From Rattus norvegicus (lineage: Eukaryota; Chordata; Mammalia; Rodentia; Muridae), in assembly GCF_036323735.1 (NCBI RefSeq), contig NC_086019.1, positions 236,263,102 through 236,327,101 on the forward strand: a stretch of 64,000 nucleotides of DNA, given 5' to 3'. Made by a program: the position numbers and the translations under genes. The notes under the pieces were generated by a model. It was not told the origin of the DNA. It worked only from the letters and a program-made list of their open reading frames with translations, and searched no databases. Below, one piece after another: positions 1-10,917 of this stretch (within the stretch, counting starts at the first letter, position 1; the number at the start of each line of letters is the position of its first letter).

Positions 1-500
1 TAAGGGACATGGTAACAGAGTTGTTATGCCCTGTTGAGAGGCAGGGAGTGGGGTAGTGCGCAGAGGGTTGAGAGTCACCGGGGTGGCTTTAATGCTTTTC
101 ACTGAGGCCTGTTGGTGGGGATTTGCTGATGGTAGCTACCCAGAGAGGCCAGGAATGGTGGAATGGGGTAGAGATGAGCTCAGAGTTACACATGCTGGAT
201 TTGGTGACTCCACTGAAATCAATTTAGAATTGAGGATCTGTAGCTCAGGGGACAAGGTGAGGGCTAGAAGTTAACGCTGTGAAGTCAGCAGCCCAGAGGA
301 ATTCAGGGAGAGGAGACTGGCCATCAGACCTGGAAAACAAAGACTAAGTGAGGAGGATGTAAAGATAGCGCCTTCTGGACACTAGGCCAGCGTCTGCTGA
401 GGCACTGAGGGAAAACTGAAGGCCTAGAAAGAACTCTTTTAGAAGCAGTGGAGACAGAACATGTCCTGGATGGGGGGTGAAGGACAGGGAAAACAGTTGT

Positions 501-585
501 TAGCTCTCATATGGGTGCTGGGAATTGATCCCAGGTCCTCTAAAAGAGCAGCCAATGCTCTTAACCACTGAGCCATCTCTCCAGT
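501..585 (-). repeat. B2 SINE fragment
   Basis: On the minus strand the sequence carries the B2 head (GGAGAGATGGCTCAGTGGTT followed by AAGAGCATTGGCTGCTC), the tRNA-like internal promoter part of rodent B2. It lacks the 3' half, so it is a truncated copy. Confidence 0.75.
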
Positions 586-603
586 ACAGAATACACTTTT
601 GAA

Positions 604-722
604 GACAGGCTGTGGCTAGACAGATGACTTAGTCTATAAAGCTCTTGCCTTCCAAACATGAAGGCCTGAGTTTGATTCCCCAGAACCCACTTTAAAAAGC
701 CAACTGTTGTAGTGGCAGGTAT
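604..722 (+). repeat. Degenerate B4/ID-like SINE
   Basis: A run resembling a tRNA-derived rodent SINE (a diverged A-box-like segment, then GAGTTTGATTCCCCAGAACC resembling the B box) directly follows the B2 fragment. Divergence is high, so the subfamily (B4, RSINE or proto-ID) is uncertain. Confidence 0.45.
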
Positions 723-3045
723 GTAATTCTTATCCTGGGGAAGTGTAGCATGTAGTTTTATGCTCTGCCTGCTTTTGCTCCAGGAAGTGACTGAGCTACC
801 AGCCCCCGCCCAGCTTTCGTTGAATCCTCTGACAAAAGACACAGGCACCCAGTTGTTCAATTTCAAGTTGCCTTTGGACACTGAGCATGCCCTTATCAAC
901 TCCTCTGCTCTGTTCTTCCACTGCTAAACTTCTGACCCCTGCCTGAAGGAGCAGCCTGTGCGGCCACTCTGTTTTGAGATCTTACATGGCTGCCTGGTTT
1001 TCCTCTCTCCGATGCCTGGCTAACTCTGATCGCTCCCTTGCATCTCTCTTCCTGCCTCCTGGGAACAGGAAGTTCCACCTGTCCCTTCCACTCAGCAGTT
1101 GTCCCATGGCTTTCTTTACTGACAAATCAAGAGCCAATTGGAAGAGGACCTTAACATCAGAACCACCCCTACCGGGAAGCAGAGATAGGAGGATACCTGG
1201 GACTTGTTACCCTGCCTGCCAGTCCTAATTGAGGAGCTCAGGCTTAATGAGAGTCTGGCCAGTTCCTGGTAGAGCTTTGTGGATGAGAGTGGAACGGGTT
1301 TTAATGAGTTTCAGGTTGAAAGGGGGCGGGGGTGTAGAAACAAAAGAAACAATGGGGTAGATGGTGTTCCTGGGTTAGCCTCTTGGTCTCCACATGTTTG
1401 AGCACACACATGAGTACCGTTACAGAACCACAAACAAGGAAGTTTGTTCATGATTTAAGTTTCTATAGGTTGGAAAAAGTGAATTTGGGAGAATAAGAAG
1501 TCTGAAGCAAAGTGACAAGATAGTTCAGATCCCAGCAGTGGGACTCATTTACTGTGTCTACTGAGCACTGATGCTCTCTGATGTGTTGGTTGACTCTTGT
1601 CACCAGGCCTGTTGACCTACTGCATGGGCTTTAATGAAGTTAGCGAGTAGGAGGTGCGTAGCGTGAAGCACTAGCAGGGGTAAGGAGGCCATTAGTAGGT
1701 GATGGCTTCTGTTATTCAATGTATGTTCACATTTACAGGCACACAATAAGGTTGGTTCAAGTAGGGGGGAAGTAGAAAGGGTTGGGACGAGTTTTAAAGT
1801 TGAGATGAATTGAGGCTAAAGAGAGGGACAGGGTAGGAGAAAGGCATGACGGGGATGGCATCTGTGTGCTGTCGCAGTATGGGGTCATGACAGAAGACGA
1901 TAAAAGTCATGGGATCATGAGACTACGGGCTCAGCAGAAGTTGGAATTTTTCCATGGTCACAAGCTGGCAGGAGAAGCAGGTAAATAAGGTCTGTTTCCT
2001 CCAGGGAGGGAAGCCCCTGGTGGAGTGGGTAGGCTGTGCAGGATAATGGTGGAGAGGTGAAGTGAGCTGGGGAGCCAGGATGAAGCCGTTCCCAGAAAGT
2101 GCCTCATTTAGCAAGGCAGTGGTGCTTACCATTCTGGGAAGGCAGGGGATCAAGAGATCGGAAGCCTTAGATTGAAGGTCGCATGTAGATGTAGGTGTGA
2201 GTGCTGGAGGAACCGAGGCGTTGAATGTGGGAATACTGTTGGTGTTTTGTAGAGTAAAAGTGGTAAGAGATCTGGGTGGGAACAGGCATCATAGGCTGTG
2301 AAGGGAGAACATTGTCTTCCCTGGCTTTCACTGCTAACGATGTTCTTTGAACCTTCCCCCTGTGGAGTCTGAGGCAAAAGGCACTTGTGAGGTACCACAT
2401 CCTCCCTCTTGAGCTAAAATGGCACGGGTCTGCCTGTGGAAGCGCTCACAGCACTCCTGCTCACGTTGCTATCTGAAGACTAAACATTCTAGCACCAGTC
2501 AGCAGGACTCTTATTTAATGAGTCCCTCAAAGGAGTGTGGGCTTTCGTCTCCACCTTGGCCAGTTCCAGCATCCCAGAATAAAAGCTGGTAGTCTGGACC
2601 ACCAGCTGACTTTGGAAAAGCAGTAGTTAATTCTGTGTTTTTTACCTGTAGGGCTGGTTCTGGCTGGACTGAGCACATCCTTGTATTAAGTTGGGAGAAC
2701 TGTGGCTTTAACTGATACCCTACCCCCACTCCAGTACTGCTTTTCCTGCTTGCAGATCAATGACCAAGCAGACAGGTCCTGGGAGGGAGCTGGTGGGGGT
2801 CTGAGCCAGCAACTGTGACTAAAGAGTAGTTCTCAGTTATTGACTGCCATCCACTCTACAAGAGAGAAGCAGCACAGTCTGAGTTTCATGGTGCTGATCC
2901 AGAGCTCATGATGCAGTATGGAAGAATTAAGTGCAGAAGCTGGGGGGCAGACAGACAGGAGACTCGGGTGGGCTGGGATTTGTAGAATAGTCTGGCTTCT
3001 TTTCCCTATCAGTAAAGAGGCTAATTTGAGAGTTTGAGTCGCAGG

Positions 3046-3046
<1 letters not shown>

Positions 3047-3119
<73 letters not shown>
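3047..3119 (+). repeat. (AC)n microsatellite
   Basis: About 35 nearly pure AC dinucleotides preceded by a CGCG-containing edge (acacgcgcgcac). The minus-strand open frames here encode only Cys-Val runs and are artefacts. Confidence 0.95.
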
Positions 3120-3121
<2 letters not shown>

Positions 3122-4794
3122 GCACATCTTAACTCAGTCCCCTTTTGCCCACTGCTCTCCCTATCTCAGGAGGGGTGAAAGGAGGCTGCTTTTTGTAGTC
3201 AGATCTGTTTAGCTTTGAGCGAGTGTCTCAGTTTGGTATCCCATAGGCTCACCTGGCAATATGCCCCAGAGCCAGGACTTAGGCCCCCGTCACAGGGTTG
3301 CTGAGAGTGTAAGAGAAGGGGAGATGTATGTGAAAGACCTCTGGGAATCCTGAGTGTGGTGGGGTTGACTCGGGGTGGTGGCACCTCCTGAGCTGTCCAA
3401 GGGACAGCGGGTAGGGTCAGGCTCCAGAAAGATGGCACCCACTCAGTCCAAAAGCTGTAAGACCTGGGGCTGTTTGTCTCAATGGTGTTCAAAGTACATT
3501 CTGGACAGCAGGGGTGGTGATGAAACTGGGTTCTTTGTGTATTGAAAAAAAAATCCCTTTTGCTCTTTCGCCATTTGGGATTTGTCCTTGGAGTCAAGTC
3601 AAATATTTGTCAGTGATTCTCAGTACAAAAGTGATTTGGAGCTGTGAGGGGTACAGCAGTAAATCCCTTGGCCTTACAGAGCAAGGACAACATGTGTCTG
3701 AAGGGAGACATGGTAAGTTCAAGTCAGCTACTGCCTGGAGGGCTTCAGGTGGGAGGCATACGTGGACGGAAGAGTGCTGGGAGGCCGTGGAGGTTGAAGA
3801 CTGACTGGGTGCAGGTAGTCAGAGGTTACAGGTTGGGGATGGACTCACTAAGCAGACTGGAGAGTCTTCACAGCAGGATCCAGGTTTGCTCTTCAGCTGT
3901 GTTCTGGTCCAGGCCAGGAGAGGAGCTGGCTGACAGGTCAGACTCCGTGCACGGTGTTTTGTTTCTTAGTTCTCATGTTGAGAGTAGTCACTGAAGAGTC
4001 CTGTGGGAATGGGCAGCTCACACTTCATTGGAGTCTACGTGGATTTACCGTGTGCTCTTCCCATTGCTTAGGCCTGCGTGTGTCTCTCCAGCTCCTGAGG
4101 GGTCGGGAGAGTCGCTCTCCGTTACAAAGTTTTAACTTGGGGTTATGGGTTCCACATCCTCACACCAACCCCTTTTGCCAAGTCCTTCCTCCTCTTCTGG
4201 CGTCCCTTGTTGCAGAGTGCTTGGTAGTAGTTCCCACCAAAGACTATCAGGTAGTCCTCGCAAGTGCAGCAATTGCTTCTTAAGTCATATGTTTGGGAAA
4301 CCTGCAGTCACCCTGATCTTTCTGCTTCCCGACCCTCTGTTATCATCCTGGGAGGGGGACTGGGATTGGCCCAGGGTCAGCCATTGTGGTATCTGGCCTA
4401 GCCTTAGATCAAAGCGAGGCTCCTTACAGCAGTCGGACGCCCAAAGGCTGTAGCAGAGTTGTCGCAGTTGTCACTGGGAGCCCGATTGTGGCTGAGATGA
4501 GCACAGGCAGCTTCACAATGTAGAGTGGACAGTTACAGAGAAGGCTGGCTGGGCAGTGGGAGCTGACTTCCATCCTAGGAATCTAGATTCCTTTTCGCCA
4601 TGACTGTTTGAAACTATTTTTTTAATAGTGTAAAAAATTTACTTGTAGAGCTATTATGTTAAATAACGGCAGTTGGGAGACAGGAATTTTAAGTACCAGC
4701 ATGGCACATGGCACAAACTTGCTAGCTTTCTAACACGCTTTTCTTCTTTGTTGTGACATGCAAGCATCATAACTTCCTTAACCCTGGGCTGCAG

Positions 4795-4920
4795 GTACTC
4801 AGTGCGTGTATCACCTCAGATGGCAAACCGGATTGTGGATTCTGCAAGGGGCATCCTCAACAAGTTCATCCCTGACATCTATATCTACACAGATCACATG
4901 AAAGGCGTCAATTCTGGGAA
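4795..4920 (+). CDS. Rcl1: Rcl1 coding exon (human exon 6 equivalent)
   Basis: Codes in phase for residues about 196-236 of RNA 3'-terminal phosphate cyclase-like protein 1, e.g. YSVRVSPQMANRIVDSAR and PDIYIYTDHMKGVNSG. The acceptor is ...CTGCAG|G and the donor GGAA|GTGAGT. The first base completes the preceding Ala codon and the final AA begins a Lys codon finished by the next exon. RCL1 is a nucleolar protein of the RNA cyclase fold that works with the GTPase BMS1 in 18S pre-rRNA processing; in yeast it is implicated in A2-site cleavage. It belongs to the family branch without cyclase activity. Compared with the human protein I see only a Ser-to-Gly change (SARG for SARS). Length is 126 nt, consistent with unbroken phase. 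Confidence 0.96.
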
Positions 4921-7344
4921 GTGAGTGCATTGCAGCAGCAGCCGAGCTCAGTGGGAACACCACACCGCTCCTTTCCAACTCACTGGTTTCCAGGTTTTAT
5001 CTCTCCCAAATAAAAACACTGGGTTCTGCGGATATCTACTTGGTTAGGAAATCGCCTTTTCTCTAAGGGTCCGCACGGCTGTCTCCGAGTCTCTCCTGAC
5101 TTGAGCAAAGAGTATACACGAGGACTGGGTGGTTGAGTGGGAGGGAGAAGTTTGGCCTTCACACCTTCCAGTGGAAAGCGATGGTGTCAGAGGTCAGGCC
5201 TAGAAAGGTTGTGTCTACACAGTTGGCCCTTCCTTCTGGGGATAGAAAGGGCATTGACATTCCCATTCCTGTTATTCAAACACCAGAACATTCTTTCTTT
5301 ATGCACTGAGGGTAATGATGTATCCTACGATGATTGTAAATAGTGATTTAAAAGGTGTCTATGTATGCTATCTGTATGTAGCAGTCAATACATGCTGTGG
5401 AAATGGTAACTCCTGGTGTTTGCCTTTTCTTCCTGCCTGCTTCCCCAGCTGTAGATCTGGAATTAGCAGTGGGTCTGCTCTTTAATGGAGGTGATTGCCA
5501 GGGGCTGGGAAAGGGTAGGTAGGTAGCAGCAGAGGCTGTCTGAGTGTACTGGGATAGTCTGTTCTCTGATCTTTTGCTTTTCGAGAATGGGCAGAAAAGA
5601 ATAGTGCAGGCCTGAAGGCCAGGCTGCCTGGAGGCCATACTGCCTGCCACCAGCTACAGAATAGCTTTTATAGTGCTGCTCCCCTAGCTGCCCTGGTGTA
5701 GCGTCATGTTCAATATCAATATATTGATATGATCTCCAAGCTTTGTGTTAAAAATTATGTATAAAACTGATGTATTACTCACATTCGAGTTTAGCTTTAA
5801 ATCCCAAGTTATAGGTTATAAATCACTGTGAAATCATGCCCTTGTCTGATCCAGTGATGGTTCAACATGAGTAAGGATTGTTGAAATGTAGTGTTCATGC
5901 CCTGGAACCCTGGAAGCCAAGAGTTCTTGATGAGCTGTATTAGCACTTAGACCAGCATGCACATTGGTCCAATGTGTCCCATTTGGACAGCCATTACTTT
6001 AAAGAAGAAACGATAAGTAAGGAGTCCTTCATAAGTAGGAAGGAAAGCTGTGGAGGAAGCAACGCTTTGCAGACCCCCACTGCAGATCCTCAGTGATGTC
6101 CTGTGCATGCTGCCGCCATGTTAGACACGCAGTTTCTCAGGATCCAGAGGAATCTATATGTTAAGTTCTCTAGATGTCTAGTAAGGTGAGTGATGCTACA
6201 TTGTTAAACATGAGTCAGGTGCTCTGGAACCTTGCTTTGGCAGGTATCGTGATTGCTTTAAGGAAGTTTAAAACTGGGCAATAGAATCCTTCCACACGAT
6301 GAGTCCATATAGTGCTTGCGAAACAGCATTCCAGTTTTGATGATGCATGTCTAATCCCAGCCCTCTTGGAGGCTAAGACAAGGATTGGTCATGAGGCTAA
6401 CTGGGGCTACCTAGTGAAACAGTCTCTAAAACACAAATGGATGTAGCTATGCCTAGAGTTTCTCTGGAACTACTTTGGCCATTGTTGTAGATATGGAAGA
6501 CATTTTGTGAGCGGTGTTGACCAGTGTTGGGGCGGTAGGTCTGTTGCAATGGTGCATGGAACATGCCAGTGGAAAAGCTGTTCTAGTGATGTATTTACTT
6601 TGCACTGGACAAGGTACGTTTGAGGCACAATCTGAACTGTTTGTTTTGTTTCTGGTTGAATTGTTGTTGCTGTGTTTTGTGGGGATGGAATCTCAGGTGT
6701 CTGCGCAGCATGCTTCTGGTTCCTGGATGTGGAAGCTTTGTATGGGTGCTTGCCTATTGGATGCCTAAGTCAGTTGTGGTCCTGGACAAAACTATTAGGT
6801 CCCAGCTGTTGGTCGGTAGAGATGTGCAGAGACCACAGTGCCAGCCCATTGATTGTTCTCATTGAAATGAATTCCAAGTTCTGTGCTGTCTCCAGACAAA
6901 AGTACAAACATGGGACTCCTTTTCCCCTTTCTGGTTTCATACTTTTGATTAAGGGAAACATGGTATTTCTCAGAGTTGTAGTCAGATGGTCTCCAAGGTT
7001 GTAGTAAGTTCTGAATTGGCTGAAGTTCAGGGTCGAATGGGCACTGGAGAACTTCCGTACTCTGGAATGCATAGGCCCCCGTGTCAGGCTGCTTACTCCC
7101 AGCATGTAAGTGAAGACAACTGACATTTGCATGCTCGGTACCTGGGCACCTGTTGGCATCATACTCTTTGATTGTTGTTGGAAACACAGAGTTTTTGCAA
7201 AGAGCAGGGAGGGAGAAAGCAAGGGAATAGAGGTCCAAGAGTAACTGTGAACTTCCCCTTGCCTTGGGAGTCTACTGCTCTAATGAAGAATGCATCTGTC
7301 TTTGTGTGCCTTCGCTTACTGGGTGTCTGCCCTTGCATCACTAG
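4921..7344 (+). other. Rcl1: Rcl1 intron
   Basis: Begins GTGAGT and ends ...CACTAG. Contains a degenerate B1 SINE near 6335-6435 and an 18-bp perfect palindrome (atatcaatatattgatat, 5713-5730). Otherwise unique sequence with no recognisable gene; the open frames of about 150 codons on both strands are unsupported. Confidence 0.9.
6335..6435 (+). repeat. Degenerate B1 SINE
   Basis: Diverged 7SL-derived B1 features are visible: catgtctaatcccagcc, then ggaggctaagacaagga, then ctggggctacctagtgaaac. Old copy within the Rcl1 intron. Confidence 0.65.
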
Positions 7345-7501
7345 GTCTCCAGGCTTCGGGCTGTCCCTGGTTGCAGAGACTACCAACGGTACCTTCCTGA
7401 GTGCTGAACTGGCCTCCAATCCCCAGGGCCAGGGAGCAGCAGTGCTTCCTGAGGACCTCGGCAGGAACTGTGCAAAGCTGCTGCTCGAGGAAATCTACAG
7501 G
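7345..7501 (+). CDS. Rcl1: Rcl1 coding exon (human exon 7 equivalent)
   Basis: 157 nt. The first G completes the split Lys codon, followed by 52 full codons beginning SPGFGLSLVAETTNGTFLS and ending LLLEEIYR. Acceptor CACTAG|G, donor AGG|GTATGT. The segment continues the cyclase-like fold with the highly conserved AELASNPQGQGAAVLPEDLG stretch. The only obvious differences from human are conservative (Thr-Asn-Gly for Thr-Ser-Gly; Cys-Ala-Lys for Cys-Ala-Arg), consistent with a functional gene under constraint. Confidence 0.97.
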
Positions 7502-8148
7502 GTATGTCCTCTGGCTCTGCGGACGCAGAGAAAGGAACAGTCAGGGAAAGATAATCAGATGTCTTTCCTTCTTTACTCCTTTCTGAGTTATGCTAAAGAG
7601 CTGTGTTCGTGTATCAAGTAGTTTAGAATTCACTAGTTTAATGGGTTCATTGAATTAGTCCATGAACAAGATCAGTTCTAGTGGGACAGAGAACAGCTAG
7701 CTTTTACTGGGGAAGAGGAGAGAAGGGAGCCCAACTATGGGGGCACTTCTGTCCCTTTCTAGGAGACCATGAGAAATGGAAACCATGTTTCAGGGGATTT
7801 AGCGTGAGCCCATGGGCGCAGCTGGCATGTGGGTTTTCCATTGGTGCCAGCAGAAAAACATGCAACCTGGATTAGGTATTGGGTTCTTACCTTTAGTTGA
7901 GATCTTTTAGCCACTAAGAAAACTTCCTGTGAGTGTCTAGTCTTTAATTAGTAATAGGTTGAAAACAGTTCATGCTGTTTTGACTAATTCTCCACAGCTC
8001 TGTAAGAGCAAAACCCTCCCTTCTGAAGGTGTTTGTTTGTTTTTAATATCACAATTGGGAGTCTCTGACCCAGTTCCTTCTGCTCAAGGATTACCACCCA
8101 CTCGTGGTTCTGTCCTGCTGTTCCATCCACTGCCCTGCTGTCTTTCCA

Positions 8149-8186
8149 CCTCCCCTCCCCTCCCCTCCCCTCCCCTCCCCTCCCCC
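8149..8186 (+). repeat. (TCCCC)n pentanucleotide tract
   Basis: Seven uninterrupted TCCCC units. The complementary strand has regularly spaced G4 runs, which could form a G-quadruplex; since transcription is on the + strand, the RNA is the C-rich strand. Confidence 0.9.
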
Positions 8187-9361
8187 GCTCTTGTCTTCAA
8201 TGAGGAGAATTCTTTCACATCCTCGTCAGCCTCTCTCTTAGTCGGGTTCTACCTCCAAACCTGGACTCCCTTTCTGTCCATTGGCAGAGCCCTACACTGG
8301 CTTCCCATCCTCCCAGAATTCAGAACCTGGCCTCTTTCCCATTGCCTGTGAGCCGCCCCACTCTGCTGCCCTTGTCTTCTTTCCAAGGCCTGCTTATCTA
8401 AGCCCTGGGCCATTTTAAGAGCCTGCTCCCAAAGGCTGCCCCATCCGTGCCATGACTTGGAGCCCCCACTCCCTCCGCAATGTCTGTACGTGGACCCTGA
8501 CGTTTTAGTGCATTGAAGTTTCCGTCCAGTACCTAGTGCAGATCAGCACTGAGGCAGTGCAATAGCAGCTTGGCGTGCGGAGCAGGGAGAAGAGAACAGC
8601 TTAGTTTTAGGCAGTTGTAGGGAAATAAACAAGAGCTGGGAAACAATTGGTTTTGTGGGTCAGATTTCCTGTTTTGTATGAAAAGCAGCTTTTGTCCTAA
8701 AGTTTAATGAAAAAAATGAAAAAAAAAAGTTTCTTGTTCTTTAATAACTTTAGAGGAATGGATTTTCATAAAGGCCTACTAAATGAGGAGTGACAGTCTG
8801 AGGGGTGTCTGCAGCTCCGGTTGCTTTACTCCCTGCCCTGAATGCCTTTAGAAAGGAAGGAGGCACCCTGTAAGCCTCTCTGGCTGACCTGTCGTCGTAC
8901 TCAGAGTCTAGCCTTGGACAGCAGTGAACCACAGTCACAAACTTAAGTTTTCAGATACATAAGATGGGTAAGAATGTTATGACATCCTGCTTGTACTCTG
9001 TAACGGTGTATATATGTTGACATTGTTACAGTTACCCTAGGAAGAGTAGTCAGGAATAAAGGCTTTTTTAAAAGACATAGTTGGAAATAAAGAATGAAAA
9101 AAGGAAGCAAACACAGTCGTGCTTCAGGGGAAGTTTTAGAGAAAATTGTTTTGCTTATGCTTGGAAGGAAAACAAGGAAATAAAACTTGGGGAGGGACAG
9201 TGTCTTTGTAATAACAACAAGCAGTGTGGCTGTGCTCTTGGCAGTGTCGGGTCACGGGAAGAGCTCAGGAGCACTTAGGAGTTGTTCCAGAGCTCCGTGG
9301 GATGAATGCAGGGAGACCTCTCACAGCTACTCCGTGCGTGTGTGTGACTGACTGCTCTGTG

Positions 9362-9571
9362 CCTCACCAAATCAGCACAGGTTGTCTGCTTAACCCTCTG
9401 GAGCAACTAGACCTCTCCTAGAGCAGAGGCGACACATTATTGCCACAGTTAGGAAGGGCAGGTTCCTTGTTTGCCTCAGTGGATCTTTGCTGGGAGTGTG
9501 ACTTTCAGCCGCTACGTGGGTCAGCTGTTAGCTTACCCTCGTTGGTTGGTAGATGAGTCTTCCTCAGGAGG
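9362..9571 (+). repeat. Inverted-repeat arm A, upstream of Rcl1 exon 8
   Basis: This 210-bp segment recurs in reverse complement at 10142-10351 with 205 of 210 positions matching and no gaps. The five differences (9387, 9418, 9437, 9516, 9541) are all transitions and three fall at CpG/TpG sites. It does not resemble a known SINE, LINE or LTR that I can recognise. It ends 133 nt before Rcl1 exon 8. Confidence 0.97.
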
Positions 9572-9704
9572 CCCACGTTCAGCTTGACCTTCAGTCCGCT
9601 GTCTGGAGCTTTTGGTGTTCGAAGGGCTTTTGTCCTCTTCTCTCCCTGCTTGTTCATTCCCCTTTCTGGTTTGTGATTAATCATTAGTGTGTTTGTGTTT
9701 ACAG

Positions 9705-9808
9705 GGTGGATGTGTGGACTCAACCAGCCAAAGTCTAGTTCTGCTGCTCATGACCCTTGGACAGCAGGACGTCTCCAAAGTCCTGCTGGGACCACTTTCC
9801 CCCTACAC
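9705..9808 (+). CDS. Rcl1: Rcl1 coding exon (human exon 8 equivalent)
   Basis: 104 nt coding for GGCVDSTNQSLVLLLMTLGQ and then QDVSKVLLGPLSPY, ending with AC of a split Thr codon. Acceptor TTTACAG|GGT, donor AC|GTAAGT. The length is not a multiple of three: skipping it would join exon 7 to exon 9 out of frame and give 15 foreign codons then TAA in the last exon. The exon sits in the 570-bp loop of a 210-bp inverted repeat, which could influence its splicing or circularisation. Confidence 0.97.
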
Positions 9809-10141
9809 GTAAGTAGCTTTCATTTGTCCTCATTGATGTGTTCTGTTTGGCTTTCTGCCTATACAGAATGACACAGATGTGCCTAACCTGTGACCACAGC
9901 AGTGTCCCTGCTTGTATTGATCTTTAACTAGCCAGCAGTGGCAACTGTTAACCTGGTGTGTCTTTCTTCCCACGGGGTTTGGATCTTCCCTTCTTCCCAG
10001 TATAACTACTGTCCTCCTGTTACCTGAGCCCTGGCATATACACTGCATAGTTCTCGTGTCTGTATTTTGTCTTGTTTCTATTTGGAGAGAAACATGTAGC
10101 TTGAAGTTTTCCCACCCCCGTCTTCCCAATGGCATCCCCTT

Positions 10142-10351
10142 CCTCCTGAGGAAGACTCATCTACCAACCAATGAGGGTAAGCTAACAGCTGACCCATGTA
10201 GCGGCTGAAAGTCACACTCCCAGCAAAGATCCACTGAGGCAAACAAGGAACCTGCCCTTCCTAACTGTGGCAATAGTGTGTCGCCTCTGCTCTAAGAGAG
10301 GTCTAGTTGCTCCAGAGGGTTAAGCGGACAACCTGTGCTGATTTGGTGAGG
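10142..10351 (-). repeat. Inverted-repeat arm B, downstream of Rcl1 exon 8
   Basis: Reverse complement of 9362-9571 at 97.6% identity without indels. It starts 333 nt after exon 8 and ends about 470 nt before the mir-101b hairpin. The right boundary is followed by a T/A-rich stretch (tttttatttattcacttt). I see no target-site duplication, poly(A) or terminal repeat that would explain it as a standard transposon insertion. Confidence 0.97.
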
Positions 10352-10668
10352 TTTTTATTTATTCACTTTACATCCCTCTCACATGCTGGCATTCTAACTG
10401 TGGCAAATGGGCTGTTTTTCTGATGGTATTCCATATGAGCTGGCTGGGGGAGATAAAGAGGTAAAATTCATAGGAATGTTCCCAGACCAGTTGGGAATTA
10501 CAGAGATGTTTTGGGGCAGTTGGGTATTAATTAGCAGAAATCGACTGCTAGGGTATAAAACACACTGTACACTCCAAGAGTAGTAGCGAGTTGGGAGACT
10601 TGAATTACAGAGGGCAAAGCTCAAGACACATTTCTAGTCAGGGATAAATGAGCAGGTTTGAAAACAGG

Positions 10669-10671
<3 letters not shown>

Positions 10672-10711
<40 letters not shown>
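10672..10711 (+). repeat. (GT)n microsatellite
   Basis: About 20 GT units about 110 nt upstream of the mir-101b hairpin. Confidence 0.95.
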
Positions 10712-10715
<4 letters not shown>

Positions 10716-10820
10716 ATGTATGGACATGCACACATGTGTATGGACATGCACTTACGTGCTCCCAGACTTAAGCTAGCTGTATGGTCAGCTAGGGGTAGTA
10801 AATGGGGAGGGGACAGGTAG

Positions 10821-10917
10821 ATCTGAGACTGAACTGTCCTTTTTCGGTTATCATGGTACCGATGCTGTAGATCTGAAAGGTACAGTACTGTGATAGCTGA
10901 AGAATGGTGGTGCCATC
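10821..10917 (+). ncRNA. Mir101b: mir-101b precursor (pre-miRNA hairpin)
   Basis: The sequence folds as an imperfect hairpin. The 3p arm GTACAGTACTGTGATAGCTG followed by AA (10880-10901) is the known miR-101b mature sequence, with seed ACAGTAC. The 5p arm is at about 10844-10866 (starts TCGGTTATCATGG). The terminal loop is around GATCTGAAAG. In mammals a miR-101 locus (mir-101b in rodents, MIR101-2 in human) lies in the last intron of Rcl1, exactly this position and strand, so it is expected to be released from the Rcl1 primary transcript. miR-101 targets include EZH2, known from the literature. The precursor boundaries follow the conserved block and the hairpin; the exact 5' end of the mature 3p (10880 or 10881) cannot be settled from sequence. 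Confidence 0.97.

Larger units (their letters stand above)
1..4794 (+). other. Rcl1: Rcl1 intron (partial), upstream of first exon in window
   Basis: This is the 3' part of an Rcl1 intron, inferred because the next coding exon begins in phase at 4795 after a polypyrimidine-CAG acceptor. I found no sequence encoding the residues expected just upstream in RCL1, so the preceding exon lies outside the window. It holds two SINE remnants near 500-720 and an (AC)n tract near 3047-3119; the rest looks unique. Open frames up to 132 codons occur on both strands but show no recognisable protein. Confidence 0.8.
7502..9704 (+). other. Rcl1: Rcl1 intron with arm A of an inverted repeat
   Basis: Starts GTATGT and ends GTTTACAG. 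It holds a (TCCCC)n tract at 8149-8186 and, 133 nt before the next exon, the left arm of a 210-bp inverted repeat (9362-9571). No other recognised repeat or gene. Confidence 0.9.

Noticed and set aside
1..4794. Additional upstream Rcl1 exon
   Set aside because: I looked for codons matching the residues expected before YSVRV and found none with splice signals.
9572..10141. Inversion of the exon-8 loop between the inverted-repeat arms
   Set aside because: The exon is on the + strand with correct splice sites and phase, so the reference haplotype is not inverted.
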